A stretch of 64,000 nucleotides of DNA from Tretioscincus oriximinensis (lineage: Eukaryota; Chordata; Lepidosauria; Squamata; Gymnophthalmidae), in the NCBI GenBank assembly GCA_022410635.1, contig JAJVDF010000247.1, positions 1,399,216-1,463,215 on the forward strand, in the 5' to 3' direction. The notes below the pieces were generated by a model. That model ran no database searches and was not told the DNA's origin. It saw only the letters and a program-made list of their open reading frames with translations. How positions within the stretch are numbered: position 1 is the stretch's first letter; each line of letters opens with the position of its first letter. Below, piece after piece: positions 10,934 to 22,384 of the stretch. The position numbers and the translations under genes were made by a program.

Positions 10934-11295
10934 GCAATGAGCCTTATCTGGGCTATATGGACATTAAGGGTATAAATGGATACTAGGATAGTTGTCTGGA
11001 TGTCGGCTCCCGGATGGAGCAACAGGCAGGACTCTTGAAATACCATTTGCAAGGAGTCATGAACAGAAGCATATTTTGCTTTCCTCTGTTCAGGCTGCCC
11101 AGGTGCATCTGGTGGGCCTCTGTGTGACACAGAATGCTGGACTTGATGGGCTGTGGCCTGATCCAGTATGGCTCTTCTTATGTTCTTATGTTCTTATATC
11201 TCGGAATAATGAACTACCATCTACATGCCAATGTAGACTATGGAAGGCCCCATTTGGAGATATAACACAGAATAAGGCTCAGTGCGGATAAGACT
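10934..11295. repeat. Palindromic element interrupted by a CR1-like insertion
   Basis: 'gcaatgagccttatctgggc' at 10934 is the start of the 'gccttattctg' family. Its continuation ('atctcggaataatgaactac' and so on) resumes at about 11199 and ends 'gaataaggctcagtgcgg' near 11287. The 240 bp between is a CR1-like 3' end (see 10960-11199). Confidence 0.5.
10960..11199 (+). mobile_element. CR1/L2-like LINE 3' end with TTCTTATG tandem tail
   Basis: It reads '...cagaatgctggacttgatgg', then 'gcctgatccagtatggctct' and ends in tandem TTCTTATG units. That end is typical of CR1-superfamily retroposons, which finish in short tandem repeats rather than poly(A). Other copies are at 13740-14300, 22385-22770, 46415-46572 (same orientation) and 21570-22050, 53695-54185 (opposite). 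The exact subfamily is not assigned. Confidence 0.6.
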
Positions 11296-11618
11296 ATGTT
11301 ATGGAAAGAATATTAATCATATTGCTTATGTATTCTTTGGGCCTGGTTGCATACGTGCTTTTAAACAATCTTCAGTTCTAAAGAATTGGATTGAAACCAG
11401 AATTTTTTTTCTGATTTCTGTTCCTTAGCACTAAAGATTTGTGAAGTCTGAAGCTGGGCTGAAGTATAAGGTGAACACATTATGCTTCCCTTTCATCATC
11501 CCTAGTGTTCTTAGCAGACTTAACTTTGAAAGAAGTACATAGAATACAAATAGTTCCACATACTTCAAAGCAAATCAAAATGAAATTTGAAAAGTAAATT
11601 TATAGGAAAAAGTGATAA

Positions 11619-11624
11619 TTTATT
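11619..11624 (-). terminator. ISOC2: Candidate ISOC2 polyadenylation signal AATAAA
   Basis: AATAAA on the minus strand lies about 405 nt past the stop, giving a 3' UTR of roughly 430 nt. It is the first canonical hexamer I noticed downstream. The cleavage site cannot be verified from sequence alone. Confidence 0.4.
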
Positions 11625-12028
11625 TTCATTGCCAAGTGTTGATTTTCTTTAGTAGCAGAATCTGCTAATATTTTTTTATAGTTCCAAATCTAACAATGAG
11701 AAAACCATCTAGATCCACAAGAAAGCACCTGTGGTGCTTTTGTGTACCGGTATTTTCTTATTAGAAAGTCCATCCTTTCCCCACATTTCCATACACACAG
11801 ACTAAATGTGAACTTGCTCGACGCCCTCAAAAACATACATTTTTTGTGTTTCATTCTACTGAAGGGAAAATTGAAAAAAGCTTTAGTCTTGAACCAGGGT
11901 AAGGCTTTTACACCGTCATCTATTACTTCAGTAATTTGTAATGTTGATTATATTTGCCTTTATGAAGGACTTCAGTGATCAGAGTAAATGATTACAGATG
12001 TCTTGAAGAAGCAGCTGGATCAGAAGGC

Positions 12029-12109
12029 CTAGCTAAAAAGGTGGCTTGGTTCTTTAAGGAGAGGAAGAAGTCCACTATCTGGAGCAGGATCCTTAATCAG
12101 TTTCTGGAT
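12029..12109 (-). CDS. ISOC2: ISOC2 last coding exon and stop
   Basis: It encodes [20 protein letters not shown] and PSHLFS, then TAG at 12031-12029. The acceptor is TTTTTCAG|ATCCAG. The C-terminus matches the ISOC2 family pattern IQKLIK[ED]PAPDSGLL. Confidence 0.92.
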   Translation of the reverse strand: MQKLIKDPAPDSGLLPLLKEPSHLFS

Positions 12110-15100
12110 CTGAAAAATAGAGGGAACAGAATGAGATCTGGGCACCAGCAATACCATAAGCTGGAATGGGAGAGGTGGAAAGAAAATTCTCGTCCTTCCT
12201 ATGTCAGAACCTCTCTCATGACATGACACATTCATTAATTTTGTGGTTTACTTGCAAGATAGACAATGAGCACTCAAGGCTTGGAAGGGCGTTGCTCATC
12301 CACAACATAAACAAAGTAAAGAGACCTGAATTTGCTTACATTACATGGAAATGGAATTATTATGCTTCCCATTAGTCCCAGACAGAATAAACAAAACTCA
12401 GGGATGATGGGAATATACATAATTACATTCCCAGCACACAGGCAGACAGAAATGGACCGTGATGCCTTGCTGCCTACCCACTGCTGCCACTTCAGATGCC
12501 TCCATCACTACCACTATTATATAGCTGGACACAGACTTTCTATGCCCCTTTGCTCAGAACCTGTATTATTGCTGTTGTTATTGTTTATAATGCCCTTTTC
12601 ATCAAAAGGCGAAACATACAGCTTTTGTTGCTTTCTCCACAACAGACACCTTGTGAAGTAGGCGGGGTCCCAAGGTCGTACAGCTTTAGGAGTGCATAAT
12701 TGAACTGTGAGAGACTAGCTGATAAGAGTCCAACACTCTAACGACTACACCAACAGGCTCTCAAGAACTCTAAAGCTGTAGAGCAAGCGATTCCTTTGCT
12801 TGGGAAAACAAACTAAGGAGGTCTGGGCTGTACTGAAGAGCAGTAGCTTTCCAGCCAAGCTAAAGAATTCCTTACCATCCCTCTTCCGCACAGTCCTTAC
12901 TACTACTGGATTCCCTTGCCAGCACAACTGCGAGCTGCTGAGAGCAGGAACAGCAGCCAAGATTCTCTGAATGAGCTGTGAGTTCTGCTGAGTTGGCCAA
13001 CTAGTTTATCCCAAGTCAAAAGTGCTCTTTTGCAGCCTCACTAGAAGCAACAGGATGAAAATGCAAGGTAGTAGATAGCCTGGGGACAGTGGGGATGGGG
13101 ACCTTTGCTCACAGAAAGANCAATCAACCAGTGGAATAAGTTGCCAGAAGAGATTTTGAGTTCTCCTTTGGAGGACAACCATCCTGTCTTAAGCAATGGG
13201 CCGGACATAATGGTCCTGAAGGTCCTTCCAACCAAGATTCTCAAGGTATTCTTGAATTATACATCTCATAATTCTGTGCCAAAGCAGAAGCTGTGTCCAG
13301 ACAGGGTCAATAATCCACTTGAAAGTCAAACTTGTAATCCATTTGCCTCACCAGGTTGTTATATAAACTGGCAGATTGCGGATTTTAAAGCCAATTATAC
13401 AGATTATCAATTTTTCGGGAGAACCACTGTCAAATCGGCATATAGGGTTATTGCAGGAAGGCTTTGAAGTGTGGATAGTTTTGACGAGAAGCGGCGAGTA
13501 TGAAAGTCAAATCAATGTGATATTAACAGCAAACTATCCAATAGCATTTAGGAGGAGGGACTAAGGGCTTTCTCTTGACAACCAGGAAACATAATGGATG
13601 GCAGGAGAGTGTGTCACATGTGCATAAAATCTCACATCAGGAGGTAACAGAGTGACAAACCTCGGAATATATTGTAAAAGGATGAACAAGGTGCATTAAA
13701 GCTGGAAAACTAATTAACTGGATAAATTCTGGAANAAACAAGCATTTCAAGCACTCTAAAATAAACTATACTCCTATGTGGAACTAGAGAAGGCGCAGAA
13801 AAGGGCAACAAAATCAAGGGGCTGGAGAACCTCCCTTATGAAATCTGGTTGTAACGTCTAGAACTCTTCAGCATCGAAAGACAGTATTTGAGAGGTGATC
13901 TAACTGATGTGTATAAAATCCTGCACGGTATGGACAAGGTAAATAGAGAAAAANTTATCTCACAACACTTAGGACCAGGGGGCATTCCTTGAAACTGATG
14001 GGCAGAAGAGCGACAACAGAGAAAGGAAACTTTTTTCACCCAGAGAGTAATCGGCTTTAAGAGAGGATTAGACAAGTTCATGGACATCAAGGGTATAAAC
14101 CGCTACTAGGATGAGATGGAGCAACAGGCAGTATTTCTGAAGTACCGTTTCCAGGACATCGAGAGCAAGTGAAGATTTTGGCATCTTCTGCTTCAGACTG
14201 CCCAGGTGCAATTGCTGGGCCACTGTGTGGGACAGAATGCTGGACTAGATGGGCCACAGTGCGACCCAACAGGGCTCCTCTTAAGTTATTACTCTTCTAN
14301 TAAATATTCTCCACTTCTTCTAAACTGGAATGCCATAGCCAAGAACCACCGACTCTGACTGGCTTAATATCCTACTTCCTCTGGAAGCAATTTATACTGT
14401 TTCCCCCATTCAGATGGAACAGAGCGTTAGTTATCGAAAGGCTTATTAATTTGGGTCATTAGTCCTACAACTGGAGAACCAGGTAGGTCTACCTACATAT
14501 GCAATTGGCTATTGCTATCTTGGTCTTCTGAGGCAAGATGCAACTATCTGTATTGACTGCAGAAACGGTAAACAGCAGGACATCCCCACCCAGCCAGCTT
14601 TGCAAGGGATGAGTCTGAAGAAATACCTCCCGGAAGCGAGGATGTGCCGCGTCACTAACAAGCTGCAGAATGAGCCCTTCACTGGTTGTAAGAAAGGCAC
14701 CGCTCTGACGTAATCNGGACAAGGCCACAATCCTGTCTAGTTGGCTGTACAGAGAAAGTAATGGATATCAAACACAAAATGCATAAGTCAAATGACTCCT
14801 TTCTGTTCCCCCCTCCTGCACAGCCCCATCACTCACCTCCGGGAAGAGCAGGCGTCCACCACGACGTGAACATCCAGGCCTCGCTCCATAATGTCCAATG
14901 CTGTGCTCTTTACTCAGATGAAAAACAATTTGCTTTAAGATTGATTGGAGAATTGTATACAATAAGAGTATTCAGCTTTATGGGGGTTCCTGAACTACAA
15001 CTCCCAGCATGCCACCCCCAACATTCTATATCGGCACTTGGTTGCACAGGTGCCTCTCATGGAAAGCTGGCAATTGAATGCTGGTAGTTGTAGTTTGAAA

Positions 15101-18100
15101 TCCTAAGCCAATGCATTTTTAGGTTTTTTTTTTCTTTTTGTAAGTGATAGATATATAAATAGTTATACCCTGCCTTTGCTTCACAGAAGCAGGAACAACT
15201 CATGGCAGAATATCTGTCTTCACGAAATAAGTTCTAAACTTTAGACATCTTCCTAGAAGAAGCCAATGACAAATCATTTCCAAGAGGAAAACAGTATAAA
15301 TGGATTCACACAGATACCTCAAATTGAAGTTACCTTTCTGTTTTCCCCCATCTAGCAGAAGGCAGTAGATACATTGTGTTCCTTTGCTATTTTATCTGCA
15401 CAGCAGCCCTGCAAGGTGACTGGCCCACCATTTTCTAGAGACATCAGTGGTTAAATCAGAGCAAGAACCTTGGCCTTCCTGACTTCCCTATTACCACTAT
15501 GCAATGCTGTGACTCTAACCTTTGACTTCTATTTTATTGAACCAGGTGCTACTCCTAACTGCACTTCCAGGTGCTGTTCCTACTTTCTGATTTGAAAAGA
15601 AAAAAATGCCAGGCTCCTAAGAGTTGGGTCACATGTGTCAAGTCTCACACAGTAATTCATTATTTAATCCAGGAGTGGGGAACCTTTTTTCTGCCAGGGG
15701 CCATTTATACCGTATATTTGTAACATCATTCACACAGCCATGATCTTCCCTTCCCCAGACCACACCGCCACCCACCCAACCAGGCCACTCATCTACCTGC
15801 CTGGGCCACACACCACCCCCTTCNTCTGCCCATGGCCCCTCCCCATGGAGGCACACAAAATTGCAGGTATTTCAGTGCCCCCAACTCTCCCACTGCCTCT
15901 TTTTTGGGGGGTATTTCACTTCATATTTTAATCAAGTGAGAAACCATTATTTAAGGGAGGCTAATGGTTCCACAGGGAGCGTGCTAGGTGCTGGACCAAA
16001 TGGTTCCTTGGGAGCATACTGCGGATCGGAACAAACAGTTCCCAGGGCAGATCCAATCCCAGGACGGCCTTAGATTCCCCACCCCTGATTTAAAAGCAGG
16101 GGCAAAGGGGAAAGGGTTTATTTTTTGCCTTGGGCCCTTTCTGCATAATCTGCCCTGGCATGCAGATGGAAGTGCCCTATTCCGAGATAAATCCCACAAT
16201 AAGCTCACTGCAGAAAGGCCTTTGCTCTGCAAATTTGCCCTGTCAAAAGGTAAGAGAAGTTCAAGCTTATCTGAGCCCTAACTAAACATAAACTCCCAAT
16301 GACTCCTGTAAAACGGTGGTTCTTCCTTTGCTGTCATAAACAGCAACCTGCAGCATTCTGTACCAGCCCCAGTGGAATGCTGGGAGCGGAATAGCAAACA
16401 CCGCTTAATAACAATAGCTGCCAAACTTTTTCACTTGTGTAATTAATATTGTTGTTGTTTTGTGCCTGTTCCTGAGACTATTCACCTGTTTGTTTCTTCC
16501 TGGCTTTACCCCTGGGAGTACATATCACAAAACCCAGACTGAGAATCACTGTGAATTGACCACCATTTGAGAGTCTTTGTTATCAGGGTGGATCAACAGC
16601 CTGCATTTGCTTCCCTTGTGCCCTTCTAAAGTCAGTCCTACATTTCCCCAGGCATCTTGCCTGAGAATCCCATTTAGTCTGTAAAAGGCACAGCAGTTGT
16701 AGGCTGCTTCTATTCCTGTACCATGATGCAGGCCTGTGTTTCAATCCCACACAGAAGCACAGATTTAAGGTTAGGGACAGATGCCATCTCCTTCTCAACC
16801 TCCGGGATGGCCATGCTGAAGCATGTCTTGGCATATTTTGGTAAATCTTCAGCGCCCAGCTCTGGTACCGTTGGCCCTAGGCCTTGTGGGTATTGTTCGG
16901 TTACCACTGTCCGGATGTCAAGAGCCTTGGCAACCTGTGGGAAAATGAGACAAGACACTGCAGTCTTAAACAATGATTTGAAAGGAAAACATAAGAAAAA
17001 GCACATGCCGTAGTGATTTTGTGATCATTAATATATTGCCCCCTTGTGGTCATTATGTAAAATAAACTTTGTTTTCTTTATAATTGGGATAAACTCATAA
17101 AGAACAAGCCTTAGTTAAATATATCCAAAGAGGTTACCTTAAATTAGGCAGATAATTCTGTAACTTTATAATTCTGAAGGGTCTATTCAAAAAGCTCTAA
17201 ATCCACAATACTGCCTGTCTGGTCTGTCTGTCTGTCCGGTCTGCCTGTCCGGTCTGTCTGTCTGTCCATGTACCCAAAGGGCAGTTAACAGTAAAACAGA
17301 ATTAATGTTTTAAAGACATACTGGAAAGTAGGGAAGGGGAAGCTCTTTTTTCAGGCACAGGCCAGGTTGGAAGGTGAGTCTTTAGTATCTTTCTGAATGA
17401 ATACAACTATGGTGATTGACTGTTCAGGGGCTGCCAGTAAGAAGGCCCTGTCCCAGAAGATTTTAAGCCATAGGCAGGTTAATATGGAAGAAAGTATTCC
17501 TTTAGATATTTGGGGGCCTACAGGTTACAGTTAATACCTTGAATTGGCAGCCAGTGCAGCTCTTATTTCTAAACAGAATGGAGGCATCTGTTAAATAGGT
17601 TAGATATACATCAGCTTGCAATATGGATGTGTTGCCTCCATTCCCACATTACTCCTACCAAAATTCTGTGCTTTACAAGCTATTAAAATTGTCAGAAGCC
17701 TGCTGCCTTCCAGTTGACAGGGGAATCTAACTATGCAGGATCCTACATTCTTTTAAGACCAGTCTGCAGGTGACCAACTTATGTAAGTGTTTTAGTAATG
17801 AAAAACTGAGAACGTAATTATTTAGATCTGGAAAACATAAAGCACTTTGCATTACATTACTCATGCTAATCATTCTTTTAAACATCTTTTCAAAGTGGTA
17901 AGGTCAGCTTTGAATTATAGCAAAGGGAGGATCGGGCATCTAGTGAACATATTAACTCAAAAAAATTCTCTGTACTTTGCTTATCCTGCTGTTTTGTAAG
18001 GTTTACTTATTTATATTTTTATTCTGCCCCATATTAAAAGTTGGGAGGGTGGGATTCAACAATAAAAACGAGCTGAAAGGTACCCACTAATATCAATGGA

Positions 18101-20920
18101 TGGGCAAATGATATAAGTTAATTATCTGGTTAAAATTAATAGTACTGTGAGGTTATAAATTAGTTATGTTTTGAAGTTGGTCCTTCATCAATAATGTATA
18201 GTGGAATTGTTTATTATTAATCTTGGATTGTCTCCACTGGTCTCTAGGAGGCCTAGGGTGGGTTTCAGGGTAAAATATTTGTCTTCAGATACTGAGGTTG
18301 CACCCACCAAGATGAGCACAATCATTGCTTGGGTTTTTGGGCTCAGTCCGTTGTAGANGGTGCCATTTTGCTGGGGCCCAGCCTGGCTGCCTGCTGCATT
18401 GGTCTGCCAGCCTGTCTTGCCACTGGGGCGTTTCACCATGGATGGGACTGTTTTGGAATATGATCATCCTGCACAGAGCAGGGGGTTAGACCTGAGCCCT
18501 GGAGGGGCCTTCAGGCCGCCACCATTTTGAAGGCGGAAATTGTGCTCCAGGCCAGAAGGATAATTATATTTTGGCCGATGGACGCCATTTTCTATATTTG
18601 CAGCATGTGCCAACATCAGCTTAGAAATTAAAGGAAAAGATTTTTCCCTTTGCCTCTGATTCCATTTGAATTTCTCACGCAAGCTCCATACTGCTCAAGC
18701 AACCTCTCTCCTCTCATCATTACTGTGTGCTGCTTGCTGCCAAATTTGGAGTTTTCAGAAAGACAAAAGACAGCGACTAAAATGCACCAGCCACCCAAAA
18801 TTTCCATTGTGGCCAAAACCACGGAGAGATCGGGGTACCTCAACCCACTACCACTCAATTGGGAACAGAGGGCACCATTGGGATGATGGGGTCGTAGGGA
18901 TGATGAGTTGGCTGTGATGACAGGTGGCAACAGCATTGGTGGCAATGGTGGCTTTGGGTGGCCAATACACGCCCAAGAGATGCCGTCTCTTTGGAAAGGC
19001 TGAAACCCTGGAAAGACGGAGAAGCTGCCTTGTTTACTATGCAGCATGTACAGGAAATTCAAACCAAGCCTAAGAGACCAAAGAAAAAATAATTCCCTCT
19101 GATCCTTAACCTAGTGTCTGCAGGCACTGGGGACATTGGACATGGTGCCCACCAGCCACCGCTGATGCCTTTTCTAACATTACAGACAAAACCCGATCCC
19201 CAGAACTCCTTGAAGGTTGGTTAATTTCACCTTTGCTGGTTGGTTTCCCCCAACAATGTCTGCAAACGCTGCATAACAGAGATGTTATCATCAGTAGGAA
19301 CATACCTTCATTTTTCAACTACCACTGTGTCACTCAAACTGGCTTTGCAAGTCTTTCTAGCAATTGCTCCATGGACCAAAACTGTTTGCAGTGTCTCTTT
19401 TAGAAGTATTTATGAGATAACCTAAGTATCAATGCTTCTTTTTGTAGCGCCTGATGCCACTAGGGACCTCATTTCAGTCCAGAATGTCCTTCCTTTATTT
19501 TCTAGACACAAATAAGAAGCATCATAGCACGGTTTAGTTCTCAGCAGGTAGGCAGTAATCCTTCCCTGGTTGGTGTATCAGATCAGCAACCATGCTAGGA
19601 GCCTCTGGTGAACACGCTGGGCAGCTTTCAAGTATTTATTTATTTGTGCTTATATCCCACCCTATACCAAAAGGTCTCAGGGCGGCCAACCACAGGGTGG
19701 TGCATGTAGCTTTTGTTGCTTTCTCCACAACAGACACCCTGTGAAGTACGTGGGGCTGAGTAAATTCAAATAACTGTGACTGGGCCAAGGTCACCCAGCT
19801 GGCTTTCATGGAGGAGTATGCTTGCTGGTCTGGGATCCAACTAGTGCAGAATCTCCCAGGTTTATATTACAATTTTATATGATTCACATTTTAATTTGTA
19901 AAAGCGATTATACCACCCTTTGGTTTAAAAGAGTGTTTTAAATAAATAAAGTCTATTATTATTTTTACATTGGTGAAGCCTGGCTGGTTAACAGGCAAAG
20001 AAGAAAGAAGATATGACTGTGCTCGGAGGTCAACGTGCCATCCGCCCTGTGACTGTTGTCTTCTGCTGAGCCGCTACCAGTCCAGCCCCAGCTGTGTCAG
20101 CAAGAGGCAGGCAGGAGGCAGTGGTGGAGCGGGCAGCAAAGTACCTGCTTCAGCTATGGTGGCAGAAGACTTCGTAGCCAAGAGTGGCAGCCTGATGTCT
20201 ACCGAGGTAGAGCCCGAGGCTGAGGTAGGGCTGGTGTGGGGCTCAGGGCATCCCAGCAGCAAGTAGATTGCCTTCACGGTTGCAGAACTGGCCATTGACA
20301 CCATCTTGCCATCACATCACCTTTCGCTGCTGCCTGCCTGCCTGAAGGAGCCGAAAGCCGTAATGTTGCAGGCAACATGTGCCAGAAGTCGTGATTCTGA
20401 TGGCAACTTGTGCCAGAAGGTGCAATGCTGGTGGCAAAATGCACNGGCAATGCATGTTCATACCAACATTACGAGGTCTGTCATTGGTCCGTAAAGACCA
20501 ATCACATACCTCGGAACCTTGGACTCAGCGATATCTTTTTTATTAATAGCACATATTATAATCATTCTTTAGAACTCTCTCAGCCCCACCTACTTCACAG
20601 GGTGTCTGTTGTGGAGAAAGCAACAAAAAGTTATGGTTGGCTGCCCTGAGACCTTCAGGTATATGGCAGAATATAAGTACAAATAAATAAATAAATAAAT
20701 AAAAATTAAATTTCTTCTCCCTGCCCCATGATTTCCTCCACTGTTTCCTTAAAGCGTTGTTCCGTGTTAACTTGCACATGTTTTTTACCTTCAGCATCCG
20801 AGCAGACACAGCTACAATTTGAGGGAAGTAACTGATGTTGGGCCGGAATTTCTCTTGCATGTCACACAGGAACAAGATGCTTGTTTTGGGGACCACTTTT
20901 CCTAGCCGTGCCACAGACAT
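12029..20920 (-). CDS. ISOC2: ISOC2, isochorismatase domain-containing protein 2 (complete coding region, 5 coding exons)
   Basis: The spliced CDS joins 20920-20789, 16934-16722, 14907-14837, 14744-14627 and 12109-12029: 615 nt, 204 residues, against about 205 in human. Every junction has GT/AG and the phases match. The protein is a single isochorismatase-like hydrolase domain (cysteine hydrolase fold). The expected catalytic triad is visible: Asp20 in FLCDMQEKF, Lys80 in KYAKTCFSM and Cys113 in CGIETQACI. Strongly conserved ISOC2 segments include [49 protein letters not shown] and the C-terminal [13 protein letters not shown]. The substrate is not firmly known; mammalian ISOC2 has been linked to mitochondria and to the INK4A protein. 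The start is the MSVARLGK Met; the only in-frame codon further up before the acceptor is not ATG. One base (n at 14716) leaves one residue undefined (NGA, presumably Arg). Confidence 0.93.
12595..12765 (-). repeat. tRNA-derived SINE (type A), reverse
   Basis: Read on the minus strand it has 'gagcctgttggtgtagtcgt' (A-box-like), 'gttggactcttatcagctag' and the body 'ctgttgtggagaaagcaaca'. It is the same family as the full copy at 23597-23851, with the middle eroded. Confidence 0.7.
13108..13245 (+). repeat. CR1-like LINE 3' fragment
   Basis: 'agtggaataagttgccagaa', 'gagttctcctttggaggaca' and 'ggtccttccaaccaagattc' parallel the CR1 3' end at 29935-30116. It is diverged and lacks an intact tandem tail. 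Confidence 0.55.
13740..14300 (+). mobile_element. CR1/L2-like LINE 3' end, longer copy
   Basis: The order 'actagagaaggcgcagaaaa', 'gtataaaatcctgcacggta', 'gaaactgatgggcagaagag', 'ggatggagcaacaggcag'-like and 'ggactagatgggccacagtg' followed by a 'ctcctcttaagttatt' end shows about 550 bp of the 3' region also found at 53695-54185 in reverse. It is non-coding and decayed. Confidence 0.6.
14627..14744 (-). CDS. ISOC2: ISOC2 fourth coding exon
   Basis: This 118-nt exon encodes [17 protein letters not shown] to DAAHPRFRE. The acceptor is GTACAG|CCAAC and the donor GAG|GTATTT. The n at 14716 makes one codon NGA. Conservation predicts Arg here, and a T would make a stop. Confidence 0.9.
14837..14907 (-). 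CDS. ISOC2: ISOC2 third coding exon
   Basis: This 71-nt exon encodes [20 protein letters not shown] and SSR plus two bases. The donor GAG|GTGAGT is strong. The acceptor (GAGTAAAG|AGC) is a weaker match but keeps the frame and the expected family sequence. Confidence 0.88.
14990..15096. repeat. Foldback element of the 'actacaactcccagcat' family
   Basis: 'gaactacaactcccagcatg' at the left and 'gaatgctggtagttgtagtt' at the right are inverted repeats about 60 bp apart. The family is described at 4633-4692. Confidence 0.6.
15670..16087. mobile_element. hAT-type MITE, CAGGGGTGGGGAA ends
   Basis: It starts CAGGAGTGGGGAACC and ends GATTCCCCACCCCTG, giving a 15-bp terminal inverted repeat with 2 mismatches. 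The flanks atttaatc (15662-15669) and atttaaaa (16088-16095) are an eroded 8-bp target duplication, the size used by hAT elements. It has no transposase. The neighbouring repeat at 16131-16220 is a separate family. Confidence 0.7.
16131..16220. repeat. Short palindromic element, 'gccttattctg' family
   Basis: 'gggccctttctgcataatct' and 'taagctcactgcagaaaggc' are imperfect inverted ends around a 50-bp core containing 'tgccctattccgagataaat'. The related family is described at 4872-5029. Confidence 0.5.
16722..16934 (-). CDS. ISOC2: ISOC2 second coding exon (codons 45-115)
   Basis: This phase-0 exon of 213 nt encodes [10 protein letters not shown] to TQACIM. It has Lys80 and Cys113 of the predicted triad and the [14 protein letters not shown] signature. 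The acceptor is CCACAG|GTTG and the donor ATG|GTACAG. Confidence 0.93.
17209..17268. repeat. CTGT-type simple repeat with CCGGTCTG interruptions
   Basis: About 60 bp alternate between ctgt units and ccggtctg blocks, so a higher-order pattern is superimposed on the tetranucleotide repeat. Confidence 0.75.
19635..19855 (-). repeat. tRNA-derived SINE (type A), reverse
   Basis: The plus strand begins with the reverse-complement tail 'tatttatttatttgtgctta', continues 'ccctataccaaaaggtctca' and 'ttgctttctccacaacagac', and ends in the tRNA-like head region. It is the same family as 23597-23851. Confidence 0.7.
20565..20705 (+). repeat. tRNA-derived SINE (type A), 3' half
   Basis: 'cagccccacctacttcacag', 'gttgtggagaaagcaacaaa' and 'ctgagaccttcaggtatatg' are followed by an AAAT repeat tail (20681-20704). 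The tRNA head is missing. It lies only about 85 bp from the ISOC2 first coding exon. Confidence 0.75.
20789..20920 (-). CDS. ISOC2: ISOC2 first coding exon (codons 1-44)
   Basis: It encodes [10 protein letters not shown] to SARMLK, including catalytic Asp20. The exon body extends to an acceptor (CCTTAG|AGTG) at 20927, so 7 nt of 5' UTR share this exon and an upstream non-coding exon is expected. The donor is AAG|GTAAAA at 20788. Confidence 0.92.
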
Positions 20921-21569
20921 TTTCACTCTAAGGCCAAAGACAGCAAAGGAGAGAGAAATTGCCTATAATTAGCTTTAAAGGGGTGTTATATTGCGTGCTG
21001 AGGCGTTACATTTTACTTTGATATCTTAAAAAAAACAGTTATAGACTTTAGCTTTGATAAGACCCCTGAATTGCAATCCTAGTTTGTTCTGGAGGAGAGA
21101 ATGCTAAGGGCAGGCTGCGAAATGATTTCCATTTATCCAGAAAGCTTGTCCTTTAAGGCTTCAAAGAGTAAATTTTAGTTAAGCACGAAGACACATTTCT
21201 TGATGTAATAGCTGAGTGACAATGGAATCAAGAGCCTCAGGAAAGGACAGCCTCCCCTGTGCTTGAGACACAGCCATTGCCTTAGGATGCTGCACGGAAC
21301 AAGGCGTCCGTCCTATTTAGCATGAACTGACTTGGAAAGCTCCAGCTCTCCCTTCTGAACAAATCTATTCTATGGGGTCAAACAATCTCACACCAGGAAC
21401 CTCTAGAAGTTCCAGACTTCTATGCACGATTCATGGCCCAGATGCAGCTGCCATTGCCTCTTTCTGGGGCAAGATTGTGGAGTGAACACAGAAACCCTGT
21501 GCTTTCCGGGCAGTTTAACTATGTTTAGCTATGTCTTCTTGGCACAGATACAGAAGTGGTTTACTATTG

Positions 21570-22050
21570 CTTGATCATAAGAAAACATAAGAACAAANGA
21601 GGAGCTCTGATGAATCGGCCCAGAACCCAACTAGTACAGCACTCTGCCTCACACATTGTGCCACCAACCACACTTGGGCAGCCTCAAGCAGAAGAAGGCA
21701 AAACCCTCACCTATTGCTGCCTGTTGCTCCTTCCCAGAGGCAGTACCAAGACATCCATTCTAGAAGCTATTTCTACTCTTGGCTTCCATGAGTTTATCTA
21801 ATCCTGTCTTAAAGCTATCCAGGCTGCTGGCCACCACCACCACTTCTGGAAGTAAATTCCACAGGCCAATGACTCTCTGGTGAAAAAATACTTTCTCTTG
21901 TCTGTCCTCACTCTTCTGCCCATTTTGTCTGCCCATCTGATTTATACCTGTTGTTCATGTTCAATAATCCCCGTATTATTCAGATTCTGCGTACCCAGTT
22001 GGATAGCTCTGGGAGTATTTTAGGGAGACAGCATTTTGCTCTTCTCCCTC
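21570..22050 (-). mobile_element. CR1/L2-like LINE 3' end, reverse
   Basis: The plus strand starts with the reversed tail 'gatcataagaaaacataaga', then 'gcctcaagcagaagaaggca', 'ctatccaggctgctggccac' and 'gtaaattccacaggccaatg'. It is the same family as 10960-11199, here with about 480 bp preserved. Confidence 0.6.
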
Positions 22051-22384
22051 ATTGTCACAGAAGGCTCTATGTTGCCAGAAAGTCTTGAGTGATACTGAAA
22101 GATCATAAAACCAAAGAAATCTTTTTAGATGAGCAAATCTAGCCCTCTACTTCATGCAGGAATTTAACTCCTCTACCACAGGATAGAGCAGGAATGCTCA
22201 ATTGTGGTCCTGGCCTGACTTAGAACTACTAGTCTTCCATCCCCAGGATCGCTGGCAAAGCACCATGGGAGTTGTAGTTCAGGGACATCGGGGACAGAGA
22301 AGCATTATGGTTATCCATTAATGCATCACCCTGGTGGATACAATTAGATGAAAGAGAAGATGCTATTTATTTACCTATTTATTT

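Larger units (their letters stand above)
8641..11600. other. Intergenic region between the DBP-like promoter and the ISOC2 3' end
   Basis: No exon is recognised. Contents include SINE tails with AAAT repeats near 9170-9225 and (reverse) 9362-9415, a foldback MITE (9554-9660), an element nested in another (10934-11295) and a further foldback copy (11340-11480). The frame at 8769-9008 has no recognisable product. Confidence 0.5.
12110..14626 (-). other. ISOC2: ISOC2 intron with repeats
   Basis: It contains a reverse tRNA-SINE (12595-12765), a CR1-related fragment (13108-13245) and a longer CR1-like copy (13740-14300). No other exon is seen. Confidence 0.6.
16935..20788 (-). other. ISOC2: ISOC2 intron with repeats and an unexplained GC-richer block
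   Basis: It holds a CTGT/CCGGT-type simple repeat (17209-17268), a CR1-like scrap near 18455-18515, a reverse SINE (19635-19855), a forward SINE end (20565-20705) and a GC-richer block at 20000-20420 with no recognised content. Confidence 0.55.

Noticed and set aside
14837..14907. Skipping this exon because of its weak AAAG acceptor
   Set aside because: The peptide matches the ISOC2 family exactly here, and without the 71 nt the reading frame breaks.
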